Below, piece after piece: positions 21,306 to 31,309 of a DNA stretch of 46,418 nt (the first letter of the stretch is position 1; every line of letters begins with the position of its first letter). Origin of the DNA: Candidatus Thalassarchaeaceae archaeon (GTDB taxonomy: Archaea; Thermoplasmatota; Poseidoniia; Poseidoniales; Thalassarchaeaceae); the NCBI GenBank assembly GCA_023700245.1, contig JAJPRE010000010.1, positions 1 through 46,418 of the forward strand, written 5' to 3'. The notes beneath the pieces were generated by a model. It was not told the DNA's origin and did not search any database. It saw only the letters and a list, made by a program, of their open reading frames with translations. A program made the translations under genes and the position numbers.

Positions 21306-22418
21306 TCACTTGGAATTCATATTTTTTAATTCAGAATATAACATTTTGCTGAGCCAATCATGGACTTTCATACTTCCCATTTTGGATAATGTTGAATTAA
21401 GAAAAGCGGCTATTAATGCAGATTTAGCATCCATTGGTGAAAACCCACGGGCTTGAAGATAAAATAATTGACTTTCATCTATAGGGCCATTAGCTATTCC
21501 ATGACCACAACCAACAACCTCATTTTCTAAAACTTCTAATTCTGGTATTCCGTCCGCCTCAGCATCTTTTGATAGTAATAAATTATGAAAGTTTTGAGAT
21601 GCATCGGCACCTTTAGATCCGTTTGCAACCTTCAACATCCCAGTGCCTATTGTTTTACTCTTGCCTCCACAAGCAGCATTCCAACTAAGTCTACTGAATG
21701 TCTGCGGAGCATCATGCTGAATTTCTATATGATGATCCAAATGCATTGAATCTCTTGATAATATTGATCCAATTACCCTTAAATTACTTCCAATTTCTCC
21801 CATTCTATATCTTAAATCTGCCTTTGTTCTTTCCGATCCAGATGACACTGTTCCCGTCCTAAATTCCGCATCCCTGCCTAATGAAATGGCATCTACTCTC
21901 AACAATGTACCTCTTTCTTGAAGCCCTACGGTTATGTCATTAATATTGGACCCATTGCCAATTCTTCCAGTCCTCAGTAAACCCATCCAATTTGTGCTTC
22001 CCTTGATTATGGTAACAATTTCAAATTCACATCTTTCTCCAATATCTAGGGTAAGCTGCATTCCATTAATTTCATCTACGGCATCAATTTCTATTAATAT
22101 TGGTTCATCTGAATTAAATTTTGATTCAGTCTTTAATATCCACTTAGAATCTTCAGAAATGGCTTTAATGAAATTGATAGAGACATCATCTGAGTCAGGT
22201 AGCCTAATCTCTTCTCCTACGCCACGGATTAACTCTATCCCTGGAGGAGATGCCGACCCACTAAGATTCAGTAGCCTTATTTTTGGTCCTTTAACTTCTT
22301 TCGGTACTTCTTTGACTTTTCCAGTTGGATGAACTTTCTTCCACGGACTATATCTCCAAAGATGGTCCGCCCTTTGGGGAAGTTCAGAAACTTCAATATA
22401 TTTATTGATGGTATTCAT
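21306..22418 (-). CDS. sufD: Fe-S cluster assembly protein SufD
   Basis: SufD is a beta-helix scaffold partner of SufB in the SufBC2D complex that builds Fe-S clusters. The 370-residue product ends with the family's typical segment VVGCGHGIANGPIDESQLFYLQARG. There the Cys and His correspond to the C358/H360 pair needed in E. coli SufD. The N-terminal part is short and poorly conserved, as usual. It lies 11 bases after sufB. The downstream DUF2085 gene follows within ten bases. Confidence 0.92.
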   Translation of the reverse strand: MNTINKYIEVSELPQRADHLWRYSPWKKVHPTGKVKEVPKEVKGPKIRLLNLSGSASPPGIELIRGVGEEIRLPDSDDVSINFIKAISEDSKWILKTESKFNSDEPILIEIDAVDEINGMQLTLDIGERCEFEIVTIIKGSTNWMGLLRTGRIGNGSNINDITVGLQERGTLLRVDAISLGRDAEFRTGTVSSGSERTKADLRYRMGEIGSNLRVIGSILSRDSMHLDHHIEIQHDAPQTFSRLSWNAACGGKSKTIGTGMLKVANGSKGADASQNFHNLLLSKDAEADGIPELEVLENEVVGCGHGIANGPIDESQLFYLQARGFSPMDAKSALIAAFLNSTLSKMGSMKVHDWLSKMLYSELKNMNSK

Positions 22419-22429
22419 GTTAACACCAA

Positions 22430-23842
22430 TTAACCAATACTTCCTTCCATCTCAAGCGCCATTAATTTATTCAATTCAACGGCATATTCCATTGGTAATT
22501 CTCTAGTAAACGGCTCAAAGAACCCATTAACGATTAAGGCCAATGCTTCTTCTTCAGTATGGCCGCGACTCATGAGATAAAATAACTGATCATCACTAAC
22601 TTTTGATACACTTGCTTCGTGTTCACACTTTGCAGTAGAATTTGAAACTTCCATTGTAGGATATGTATCAGATCTACTTTTTTCATCTAGGATAAGTGCA
22701 TCACAAACAACGTTAAGTTTGCAATTCTCAGCTTTTGACGAAACAGTAACCATCCCTCTATATGTTCCTCTGCCTCCATCTTTACTAATGCTCTTCGATA
22801 ATATCTTACTGGTTGTATTGGATGCTAAATGATGGATTTTTGCCCCTGCATCTTGGTGCTGACCCTTTCCCGAATAAGCTACTGAAATTACTTCTGCATG
22901 AGATCCTTCACCCTTTAGTATCACTGAAGGGTATTTCATTGTTAACTTACTACCAATATTTCCGTCCACCCATTCTATTTTAGAATTTTCATGTGCAATG
23001 CCTCTTTTTGTCACTAAATTGTAAACATTTGCACTCCAATTCTGAACTGTCGAATAGCGTATGTGCGAGCCAGGTAGTGCTATCAATTCAACAACTGCTG
23101 AATGCAATGAATCAGTGGAATAAGTAGGGGCAGTACATCCCTCGACGTAATGGATACTACTCCCCTCATCGGCAATAATTAATGTTCTCTCAAACTGTCC
23201 CATATTTTTAGCGTTAATTCTAAAATATGCTTGAACTGGCATCTCAACATGAACTCCCTTTGGGACATATATGAATGATCCACCTGACCAAACTGCAGTA
23301 TTTAAGGCTGAAAACTTATTGTCAGAGTATGGTACAACTGAACAAAACCATTTCTTTACTAAATCAGGGTATTCTCTTAATCCGCTATCCATATCTAGAA
23401 AAATAACTCCTTGAGCGACTAAATCTTCTCTTATGCTGTGATATACTGCCTCTGATTCGTATTGTGCTGTTACTCCTGATAGCCATTTTTGTTCAGCATC
23501 TGGTATTCCAAGCTTATCAAATGTATTTCTTATTTCTTCTGGTACTTCATTCCAATCATTCTCTGTTGCCTTTGAAGAACGTAAATAATAGCATACTTTA
23601 TCAAAATCAATATTTTTTAACATACTCATATTGCCCCATGTAGGCATAGGCCTATCTACAAAATGTTTGTATGCCTTTACTCTAATTTCGGTCATCCAAT
23701 CTGGTTCATTTTTTATCTCTGAAATATCTCTAACAACTTGTTCCGAGAGTCCAGCATCAAACCTTATGGTTGAATTCTCAGTATCGTGCCATCCTGCCTT
23801 ATAATCTCCAATTACTTCTCTTGCTTCTTGCGATGATTCCAT
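22430..23842 (-). CDS. sufB: Fe-S cluster assembly protein SufB
   Basis: SufB is the scaffold on which the Suf complex makes a cluster. The 470-residue product has [10 protein letters not shown] near the N-terminus, [23 protein letters not shown] in the middle, the conserved [24 protein letters not shown] (its Cys matching E. coli C405) and [20 protein letters not shown] at the end. Length is normal. It begins three bases after sufC, with AGAGGT just before its ATG. The order C-B-D is the ancient archaeal arrangement, and no cysteine desulfurase gene (sufS) is near. Confidence 0.97.
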   Translation of the reverse strand: MESSQEAREVIGDYKAGWHDTENSTIRFDAGLSEQVVRDISEIKNEPDWMTEIRVKAYKHFVDRPMPTWGNMSMLKNIDFDKVCYYLRSSKATENDWNEVPEEIRNTFDKLGIPDAEQKWLSGVTAQYESEAVYHSIREDLVAQGVIFLDMDSGLREYPDLVKKWFCSVVPYSDNKFSALNTAVWSGGSFIYVPKGVHVEMPVQAYFRINAKNMGQFERTLIIADEGSSIHYVEGCTAPTYSTDSLHSAVVELIALPGSHIRYSTVQNWSANVYNLVTKRGIAHENSKIEWVDGNIGSKLTMKYPSVILKGEGSHAEVISVAYSGKGQHQDAGAKIHHLASNTTSKILSKSISKDGGRGTYRGMVTVSSKAENCKLNVVCDALILDEKSRSDTYPTMEVSNSTAKCEHEASVSKVSDDQLFYLMSRGHTEEEALALIVNGFFEPFTRELPMEYAVELNKLMALEMEGSIG

Positions 23843-23845
23843 GAT

Positions 23846-24622
23846 TCATACCTCTCCTTCAGATTCAATTTTATTTTCTAGCCAGTCATAGCCATTTTCT
23901 TCTAAATCGTTTGCTAAACTTGCGTCGCCTGTTGCTACTATTTTACCATCTATTAGCACGTGAATCTTATCCGGCTTTACGTGTTCTAAGATTCTTGAAT
24001 AATGTGTTATAATTAGTGCACCTGAATCTGTACCTCTTATTGCAGAATTAATTCCTGTTGCAACTGTCTTGATGCCATCTATGTCAAGGCCACTATCTGT
24101 TTCATCAAGAATAGCTAATTTTGGTTGTAGAAGCATCATTTGTAGTATTTCAAAACGCTTTTTTTCTCCTCCGCTGAAACCATCATTAACATATCTAGAT
24201 AAAAATGAAGATGGCATATTTAATTCTTTCATAGAATCTTTTAATAATCCTCTAAAATTTACTCCTTTAGCAGCATCTGCACCTCGGATACTGGCTACGG
24301 ATTTTTTAAGGAAATTACCAACTTGTAATCCCGGTACTGCTTGAGGATACTGAAATGATAAGAAAACTCCATTCTTAGCCCTTTCCCAGGGTTCTAGTTC
24401 AAGTAGATTAATTCCATTTAAATTAATTGTTCCTTCCTCAATATCAAAATCAGGATGCCCCATGATGATATTTGCAGTAGTTGTTTTCCCACTGCCATTA
24501 CGCCCCATTATGGCATGTATCTCTCCTGGTCCAATTTCAATATTAATGCCATTTAAAATTTTATTATTCTCAATTCCAGCATGAAGATTTACAATTTCAA
24601 GAAGAGGTACCTTTGACTCCAT
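23846..24622 (-). CDS. sufC: Fe-S assembly ATPase SufC
   Basis: SufC is the ABC-type ATPase that powers the SufBCD complex in the cytoplasm. The 258-residue product has Walker A GRNGSGKTTT, the signature FSGGEKKRFEIL (SufC lacks the usual LSGGQ form), Walker B LAILDETDSGLD and the switch histidine in IITHYSRIL. These are the family's own variants. It is the first gene of the operon. A TATA-like GAGTATATG lies before it at 24634-24642, and the 24661-24678 palindrome lies upstream of that. Confidence 0.96.
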   Translation of the reverse strand: MESKVPLLEIVNLHAGIENNKILNGINIEIGPGEIHAIMGRNGSGKTTTANIIMGHPDFDIEEGTINLNGINLLELEPWERAKNGVFLSFQYPQAVPGLQVGNFLKKSVASIRGADAAKGVNFRGLLKDSMKELNMPSSFLSRYVNDGFSGGEKKRFEILQMMLLQPKLAILDETDSGLDIDGIKTVATGINSAIRGTDSGALIITHYSRILEHVKPDKIHVLIDGKIVATGDASLANDLEENGYDWLENKIESEGEV

Positions 24623-24660
24623 AGTGAGTGGTGCATATACTCTCTTTTGAACATCTCTCT

Positions 24661-24678
24661 TTTTAGGTCACCCTAAAA
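24661..24678. promoter_or_regulatory. Palindrome between sufC and the NifU-domain gene, DtxR/IdeR-box-like
   Basis: TTTTAGGTCACCCTAAAA is an inverted repeat with 7-base arms (TTTTAGG and CCTAAAA) around TCAC. It sits in the 80-base gap between two divergent Fe-S assembly transcription units. The TTAGGT...CCTAA pattern resembles the binding sites known for iron-dependent DtxR/IdeR/MDR1 regulators. It directly adjoins the AT-rich promoter region of the plus-strand gene. Binding by such a regulator is an inference. Confidence 0.55.
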
Positions 24679-24702
24679 TTATAGTATTATTTCCGATGCA
24701 AC

Positions 24703-25197
24703 ATGAAACTACCTGGCGTGGATGATTCTAACGTAAATGATTTAACAGATTCGTATCGTATCCAAATAGAAGATGCTATGAAAATAGAGGCAGCAAAGCG
24801 CTTGAATCAAATGCACGAACCTCAAGAATTATCTAGGTTGCAAAATTTATCATTATTGAATCTACATTATGATTCAGATGATGATTTAATTCCAGCTTTG
24901 ATGGCACGATTAGGACCCGTGAGAGCGGCTTTGGATGGCCATGGGGGAGGATTAATTGTTGAAAATTCATCAATTGAAAAATTAAACAATGGAGAAAAAT
25001 CTCTATCATTAATCTTGAATCTAGATGGGGCATGCATATCATGTGGTGCCGCCCCAGGTACTCTTCAAGGGATACAAGATGATTTATTGATTGATCCTGA
25101 AATAATATCAATTCGTTTTTCTAAATCTATGTTGGAATGGTTTGATGAATTACAAAAAGAATTTTTATTGAAGCATGGTGGAGTCACATTTGTTTGA
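24703..25197 (+). CDS. NifU-like domain Fe-S scaffold or carrier protein
   Basis: The 164-residue product ends in a NifU C-terminal-type domain (about residues 65-150) with GPVRAALDGHGGGLIVE, typical of Nfu proteins, and the cluster-binding CISCGAAPGTLQGI with its CxxC pair. The first 60 residues are helical and unassigned; they differ from the A-type domain of bacterial NfuA. Nfu proteins carry Fe-S clusters to target proteins. It is transcribed divergently from sufCBD across a shared palindrome, which supports a joint role. The convergent subtilase gene ends eight bases downstream. Confidence 0.87.
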   Translation: MKLPGVDDSNVNDLTDSYRIQIEDAMKIEAAKRLNQMHEPQELSRLQNLSLLNLHYDSDDDLIPALMARLGPVRAALDGHGGGLIVENSSIEKLNNGEKSLSLILNLDGACISCGAAPGTLQGIQDDLLIDPEIISIRFSKSMLEWFDELQKEFLLKHGGVTFV

Positions 25198-25205
25198 ATT
25201 ATTAT

Positions 25206-28200
25206 TTATCTCCAATCAATTATCTTTTCACAGACCGGGCATTTAATTACTGAAACTTCAATTGGTGCTTCAAATCTTGCATTGCATGATGAGCAAATTA
25301 TTTCTTTATTTAAATTTAAATCCGTTTTAATAATATTATCATTCTCAGTAACGTTGACTTCATAAATTGACATCTCATCTTCAGCAGGTGTCCTAGAATT
25401 TCTTCTATTTCTACGATTTTGGATACTACTTTTATTCTCTTTATTATCTGTTACTAATTCTATTAAATCGATTTCAATATTCTGTATTTTAATATCTGAA
25501 TCATCTATGACTTCTATTAAATCTTCTTCCAAAATTACGGTCCCTGACGATTTCTTCCTTCTCTTATTTCCGGCCCACCTTATTCCTTGTACTGATAAAG
25601 TTACCATAATTATTGCACAAAGAAGTAGTACAGTAATTGATACTCCTACGACTAATATTCTAAATTCTTGGTCATTATTCGCTAATCCTAATTTTATCTT
25701 AATCCAATCCATTACTGATATATCGTTACTTTTTCGTGCATCATCATCAATTAGTGATCGAATTTGCCAACCATTAGGCGAGGTATGAAGTATGAGCGTT
25801 TCAGAGCTCGACGGTGACTTTGTAGAGGTATGCAATTGGCCAGAATTCAGTCTATTTGAAATTCCCAACCATTCTTCTTCAAAATTAATTAGGCCATATT
25901 GAATCTGAGGTCCATTAGGTCCAACTACGTCAAAATATAATTGAATTCCACGATTTGTTTCTATTGCATTAATATTTTTTAAACCCCTTGCATAAAATCT
26001 TTTTTCTTGATTATTAATGGGTCTAAATGAGGAGTCCGCAATTATACAAACTATTTCAGATTCCTGTAAATTACCTTCTCTCCAAACAGCGATTATTTTT
26101 TCTTCTTCATCCTCAACTATTACGATCATTTCGGCAAGTCCTGCTTCATCTCCAACTGCCTTTTTGAACGTCCAATCTGGCTCATTTAATTCTCCATGGG
26201 CATACCATAGCCCCAGTCTTTCTATTCCGGAACTGTCATCCCTATTTTCTTGATATAGTATGTGAATTTGTTCATTAAATCCGAATTCTATTTCTAAACT
26301 ATCTGCAGAATTTGTCATTATGTCTAGGTCACTTATGATTTTAGAAGTAAGTATCCAATCTGCAGAAGATGTAGGATTATCAGAGTACAATAGGAATATG
26401 TCAGTTTGTTTTTGAAACGTACCTCCTGTAAAAATATCTTGATAATATCCTGAAATAATTATTTCTGCATCTCTCATGTCGATATCGATCCCCCAATACT
26501 TTCCATCTGAGAGTAATATTGGTGGCATTAAATCTTGAATCGGCGTCATTTGACATGCAGTATCTATCGACGAGTACGTCAAAGTCTGTTTGTAATACCC
26601 ATTATTATCTAAATATCGTCTACTCCAAACCAAATGGGCAATATTATCTTCATTTACTTGAAATGTTATTTCTCCTGCCCACATTTCTTCTAATATATTA
26701 TTACAGGAAACCAAATTCTTGCTTTCTGTAAGTTTATACAAATACAGCTCATTTTCCTTTTCAGTGATAACTATCCCACCATCTTCTAAATCAATAATTT
26801 CTATTGGGACTTCTCCTACTTTAAAATTCAAATTTCTAGGTCCTGTCAATGTAGTCTTATCTACTAAAATGTAAGTTTCAAAAATATTATTTTCCCAATT
26901 AACGTCAGATATTTCTCCTCCAATATTAACTCTTACTTCTAGAATTCCGGACTCATTAGGGATATGGAGAAATGAAATTTGTATTGAGCCCTGGCCAACA
27001 ATTCTCGCTATTTGGTTAGTTGCAACTTTCTGCCAACCTTTATCAGTTTTAATTTCTACAAAACCTTCTATATCATATGCATCACTTGAGCCTAAATTAT
27101 CAATTCTAACATCAATAATTACCTGTTCATTAGGTCTAGGTATTTCGGGTATGGTTTTGACTGCATTTTCTCTTATGGCTAGATCTATCCCATTAGGCCT
27201 CGGAACGATATAGAAATTATTGGATAATTTATTATTTGTCTCATCACTTTCTTCCACAGTATTAATTGGATCTATGATAATCTCAATACCCCTATCTCCT
27301 GATATAGCAGGATTCCAATATAAAACTAAATCTATGATTTCTCCACTGTTTATCTGGGGAATGACATATTCATCCCTCCTTGCACCCTCTTCCTCTAATA
27401 TTATTCCAACATCGTATGCAGCCATATCTCCAGTGTTTCTTATGGTCCCTCTTATTTCCAAGAAAGTATTCACATAAACATCAGTAACTGGTATTCCATA
27501 TTCTTCAATAGATAGTGCAGAACTTCTAAACATCAAGTCTGGACTTGGAGGTATGTTATCAATTGTTATTTGTTGACGAATTTCTTCGGATATCACTCCA
27601 TTTCCACTTATTGATCGAACAGACATTCTATGTGTGCCATCTTCTATTTTATTAGTATCCCAATCAAATGACCATTCGCCAGAATTTTCTATCATACCAG
27701 TCTTTTCTACATTCTTTCCATTTTCGATAACGGTGTAGGTGTAACCATTGCCATTTAATTTTATAATTGCATCTGTCCATTCATCTGTACCTAGCCTCCA
27801 TTGAACGGTACACCCGTCAACAGATTCCCATTTACCCATTACATCTACTATGCCTGATATTTCATTTTGTCCACTTGGACTTTCTAGGGAAAAATCAATA
27901 TGTCCAATTCCATAATTATTTTTAGTTATATTACTCCATTGTTCAAATTCATTTTTGGCTGCTACTCTTACGAATAATTGAGTAGCATCTATTTCATCAT
28001 CAGTAAATTCTGGAATCTCTACTGTAGTAGTCCAATTTGTAATACTTTGCCCAGTCAAAGTCAATTCAGGAGTATGCCATCCAATCAAAATTTCTTCTTT
28101 TGCTGGCTGATCATCCGATGGTTTGAATTTATAAGTTAATTGAACTAATACATCCTCAATACTACCATTATCTTCTCCTTGGTCTATATTCCCTCTGATT

Positions 28201-30119
28201 CTATATGTTTCACCTTCTATGACCCAACTTTTACAAACCAATTCATCAGGGCTCGTTGCTTGATCATATTGACATTCACCATTTCCTGGGCTCTCAATTT
28301 CGACCCAATTTCCCGAACCAGGCGGTGGCGCTGTTTCATTACCAGTTCCGGGATCTACTGGAAAACCACCTCCGGTAGAATCTCCAAACATGCCCTTTAG
28401 TATTTCCTTGCCATCAATTATTCCAAATCCGTATTCATTATTCCAAGAATACCCATCTATAGTTTGAGTTGCACTTGATCTCTTTTCAGAGTATTTCATC
28501 AAGTAATCTTTTATGATTTCTGTCCTTTTTGAACTCTTTTCTTCGATTAAACCTTCTTGTATTCCTACCTGAAGCATAATTGCAACGAGCCCTGCAACGG
28601 CAGGAGTTGACATACTAGTCCCATCCTTTGAAGTATATTCATCATCGGCTCTATTGTTTTCTGAACCAGGTATTATTGATGATGATTGAGCATTCTCAGC
28701 AGATGTTATTCCTGAACCAGGGGCTACTACCCATGGCTTCAACTCATCTTTGATATCATCATCATCATCAGCTTCTCTTGGCCCTGAATTGGAATACGAG
28801 GCGATATCATCATCTTGCCTATCTATTGTATTTTGATCATCAATTGCACCTACAGTTATCGCAGAATCAGCAGCACCTACTGAAGTAACTCTTCTCTGCC
28901 CATCATTACCAATTGCTGCTATACATACAATTCCTGCTTCTGCTGCTTGATTAACTGCCGTAGCTTCTGCACTGGTTCCAGAATCTCCTGTATCATCCTC
29001 ACCCACAGGGTTCGAAGAACTGCCAAATGACATCGACATTATATCTATTCCATTACTGGACTTATTATTTCCCCAATCTGTATCTACATTGTTAGTTGCC
29101 CATTGAATGCCTTGAAGGATAGATTGAGAATTTGATCCTCCTGCATCTGTCATAACTTTGACATCAACAAGATATGCTCCAGGTGCATAACCTTGATTTG
29201 TTCTATCGCTATCTCCTGTACCGAGGGCAATCCCTGCAACATGAGTTCCATGGCCATCTCCATCATCGGGATCTTCATCTCCTGCTGAGGAACATGTATT
29301 TCCAGAGAATGAAGTCGCGTCACATCCTGCAACCCATTTTGGATCATTTAACTCATTTGGATCATTGCTATTATCATTATTAGTATCTGAAAAATCATCT
29401 AATGAAAAATGTTCATTATCAACTCCTGTATCTAATATTGCAATTACTATATCAGATCCGTCATATCCCAATTCTCGCATTGTTTCGCCATATAAATTTG
29501 AGGATCTGATTTTAGATCCCTTTGATGCTTTATCCAAATATGGAATTATTACATTTTGTTGTTCAATTAATACAACTTCCTCTATCATCCATAAATCTAG
29601 TAATGCACTTACTGGAACGTGATCAAGTACTATATTATCCAATATTGTCATTGGCATAAACCATGAATCTTCTTCATTCCAACCATGTTTTGAAAGTACT
29701 ATTTTTATATTTTCGATATCACTATTTCCAGGATGCCAAGCATAATGAATAATAATTGCTACCGTAGGTTTACCATCTGCACCTATTATCGAAGTTCTGG
29801 ATTCAGATTCAGATTCACCCGCGATAATTCTTTGTAATCTATCGTCCATTCCATTGTCATCAAAATCTAACCAATATTCTAGCCACCATCCATAATCTTG
29901 GATTGGAACTCCAGCATCAATAGGTGTGCCGAGAGGTAATCTATTTTTATCCTCACAAATATCTTCACCGCACATTAATGGAAATTTATGGATGCCTTTA
30001 TTTTCATCTAAAGAATTACCCTCTTGAGTTAATTCATAAATTTGCCCACCTACTCCTGCTGATAAATCAAATACTAACATTAGTATTACAATAAAGATGG
30101 GCGTTATACTAATTCGCAT
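25206..30119 (-). CDS. Secreted subtilisin-family (S8) peptidase with CARDB domains, membrane helix and cytoplasmic zinc ribbon
   Basis: The 1637-residue product begins with a signal peptide (TPIFIVILMLVFDLSAGVGG). A propeptide-like part precedes the S8 catalytic domain with D230 in AILDTGVD, H290 in GDGHGTHVAG, the oxyanion N405 in AAIGNDG and S502 in GTSMSTPAVAG, so the triad is complete. Then come P-domain-like and CARDB-type beta domains, for example TNNKLSNNFYIVPRP. A membrane helix near residue 1500 (ILVVGVSITVLLLCAIIMVTL) leads to a basic and acidic cytoplasmic tail that ends with a four-cysteine ribbon (CSSC and CPVC, residues about 1609-1631). Subtilases in these archaea digest external protein. 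A zinc ribbon on the inner side is unusual. Confidence 0.9.
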   Translation of the reverse strand: MRISITPIFIVILMLVFDLSAGVGGQIYELTQEGNSLDENKGIHKFPLMCGEDICEDKNRLPLGTPIDAGVPIQDYGWWLEYWLDFDDNGMDDRLQRIIAGESESESRTSIIGADGKPTVAIIIHYAWHPGNSDIENIKIVLSKHGWNEEDSWFMPMTILDNIVLDHVPVSALLDLWMIEEVVLIEQQNVIIPYLDKASKGSKIRSSNLYGETMRELGYDGSDIVIAILDTGVDNEHFSLDDFSDTNNDNSNDPNELNDPKWVAGCDATSFSGNTCSSAGDEDPDDGDGHGTHVAGIALGTGDSDRTNQGYAPGAYLVDVKVMTDAGGSNSQSILQGIQWATNNVDTDWGNNKSSNGIDIMSMSFGSSSNPVGEDDTGDSGTSAEATAVNQAAEAGIVCIAAIGNDGQRRVTSVGAADSAITVGAIDDQNTIDRQDDDIASYSNSGPREADDDDDIKDELKPWVVAPGSGITSAENAQSSSIIPGSENNRADDEYTSKDGTSMSTPAVAGLVAIMLQVGIQEGLIEEKSSKRTEIIKDYLMKYSEKRSSATQTIDGYSWNNEYGFGIIDGKEILKGMFGDSTGGGFPVDPGTGNETAPPPGSGNWVEIESPGNGECQYDQATSPDELVCKSWVIEGETYRIRGNIDQGEDNGSIEDVLVQLTYKFKPSDDQPAKEEILIGWHTPELTLTGQSITNWTTTVEIPEFTDDEIDATQLFVRVAAKNEFEQWSNITKNNYGIGHIDFSLESPSGQNEISGIVDVMGKWESVDGCTVQWRLGTDEWTDAIIKLNGNGYTYTVIENGKNVEKTGMIENSGEWSFDWDTNKIEDGTHRMSVRSISGNGVISEEIRQQITIDNIPPSPDLMFRSSALSIEEYGIPVTDVYVNTFLEIRGTIRNTGDMAAYDVGIILEEEGARRDEYVIPQINSGEIIDLVLYWNPAISGDRGIEIIIDPINTVEESDETNNKLSNNFYIVPRPNGIDLAIRENAVKTIPEIPRPNEQVIIDVRIDNLGSSDAYDIEGFVEIKTDKGWQKVATNQIARIVGQGSIQISFLHIPNESGILEVRVNIGGEISDVNWENNIFETYILVDKTTLTGPRNLNFKVGEVPIEIIDLEDGGIVITEKENELYLYKLTESKNLVSCNNILEEMWAGEITFQVNEDNIAHLVWSRRYLDNNGYYKQTLTYSSIDTACQMTPIQDLMPPILLSDGKYWGIDIDMRDAEIIISGYYQDIFTGGTFQKQTDIFLLYSDNPTSSADWILTSKIISDLDIMTNSADSLEIEFGFNEQIHILYQENRDDSSGIERLGLWYAHGELNEPDWTFKKAVGDEAGLAEMIVIVEDEEEKIIAVWREGNLQESEIVCIIADSSFRPINNQEKRFYARGLKNINAIETNRGIQLYFDVVGPNGPQIQYGLINFEEEWLGISNRLNSGQLHTSTKSPSSSETLILHTSPNGWQIRSLIDDDARKSNDISVMDWIKIKLGLANNDQEFRILVVGVSITVLLLCAIIMVTLSVQGIRWAGNKRRKKSSGTVILEEDLIEVIDDSDIKIQNIEIDLIELVTDNKENKSSIQNRRNRRNSRTPAEDEMSIYEVNVTENDNIIKTDLNLNKEIICSSCNARFEAPIEVSVIKCPVCEKIIDWR

Positions 30120-30187
30120 GGCTTTCTACCTGACCCACAGTACTCTATCGTTTAATTCCAACCAATATTAGTTCATAAAATGATACT

Positions 30188-31219
30188 TTAAGGCCAATTT
30201 AGATGCTTGTTTGAATTGGAACACTTAATTTTACAATTATTATTTTTTATCTCGGCTACGACTCCACTTTGGCAAATAGGACACTTTGTATGTTCTGCTA
30301 ATTCTTCTAGCCAGGCTCTACGAGTTTCTATTTCATCTCCTTCTTGTATTAGCATATTCAATATTCTTGAAGAATTGCCACTTAGCGGAATCTCATTTTC
30401 ACTCCAAGGATCTTTGGACAAACTTTCTTTAATTGCCGCCTCTTGTTCCTCAGACGGCCTAGAATAATTATTGGAATTCTGTTCCGTATCATAAAGGGCA
30501 CTAGGAGCTCCCTTTGCGATAAATCTGGCAAACATATATGCAAGAAAGAATCCACCTAGATGGGCCATATGAGCAATATTGGTTTCTCCTGCAGTTTCAA
30601 TCTGAATGGAATAAATTTGAAATATTTCTATCCCTAGTCGTATAAATACAATAATCCATACCGGCCACGCCCTTATTAGGAAAAGAAGTGGAAATTCGAT
30701 CTTATCATTAGGCCAGCAGGCCATATACCCCCCTAAAAGTCCAAATGCCGCGCCGCTAGCACCTATTGCAGGAATATTCGAGTCGGGATGTGTAATAATC
30801 CAAGCAATATTTCCCCCCATAAATCCAAGAAAATATATTGCTAACCAACGTCTACCTCCAATCCTCTGTTCAAGAGGAACTCCTACTAATGCTATTACAA
30901 GTATATTACTCAAAACATGTATCCAATTAGCATGTAGCCATGCTGAAGTTAGAAATCGATGGAAGTGGACATATTCATTCATTATACTTGGAATTAATCC
31001 AAATAAATGTATTGGTTCAAATGAAAAAATACCGCCTTTAAATAATTCCAGAAAATACTGTATAAATTTTACTAATAACAGAGATAAGACCATCGCTAAA
31101 GACACACTCGTTTTGTCTTTATAGGCGTAATAAAACGGTAAAATAGCAACAGAAAACATAACTATTATCCAAAAATAATCACTTATTTCTAGAAAGTCCC
31201 ATCTAAAATCATTATCCAT
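30188..31219 (-). CDS. Rhomboid-family intramembrane protease with C-terminal zinc ribbon
   Basis: Rhomboids cut membrane helices of other proteins. The 343-residue product has about seven hydrophobic segments, SAWLHANWIHVLSN (the usual HxxxN region), the catalytic serine S155 in GASGAAFG and the catalytic histidine H220 in MAHLGGFF. The C-terminal 40 residues after a charged linker hold CPIC and a second pair CKIKC, a small zinc ribbon. The ATG at 31219 is chosen over TTG at 31243 because GAGGTGA (31225-31231) is five bases before it. It lies directly upstream of the subtilase gene, 68 bases apart on the same strand. A regulatory link with the subtilase is possible. Confidence 0.92.
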   Translation of the reverse strand: MDNDFRWDFLEISDYFWIIVMFSVAILPFYYAYKDKTSVSLAMVLSLLLVKFIQYFLELFKGGIFSFEPIHLFGLIPSIMNEYVHFHRFLTSAWLHANWIHVLSNILVIALVGVPLEQRIGGRRWLAIYFLGFMGGNIAWIITHPDSNIPAIGASGAAFGLLGGYMACWPNDKIEFPLLFLIRAWPVWIIVFIRLGIEIFQIYSIQIETAGETNIAHMAHLGGFFLAYMFARFIAKGAPSALYDTEQNSNNYSRPSEEQEAAIKESLSKDPWSENEIPLSGNSSRILNMLIQEGDEIETRRAWLEELAEHTKCPICQSGVVAEIKNNNCKIKCSNSNKHLNWP

Positions 31220-31224
31220 TAGGG

Positions 31225-31231
31225 TCACCTC
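31225..31231 (-). promoter_or_regulatory. Ribosome binding site that fixes the rhomboid start
   Basis: GAGGTGA on the minus strand lies five bases before ATG 31219. It overlaps the frame that would be translated from the TTG at 31243, so the ATG is the likely start. Confidence 0.7.
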
Positions 31232-31309
31232 TAGTCTTTCCAAGAGATTCTAGGGAATAGGACTTCTCATCATAGAATTACTCAAACGGTAATCCTTACT
31301 CGGTCATTC

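Noticed and set aside
26017-29622. Several plus-strand frames within the subtilase gene
   Set aside because: The minus-strand frame has a full catalytic triad over 1637 residues; the others show no motif.
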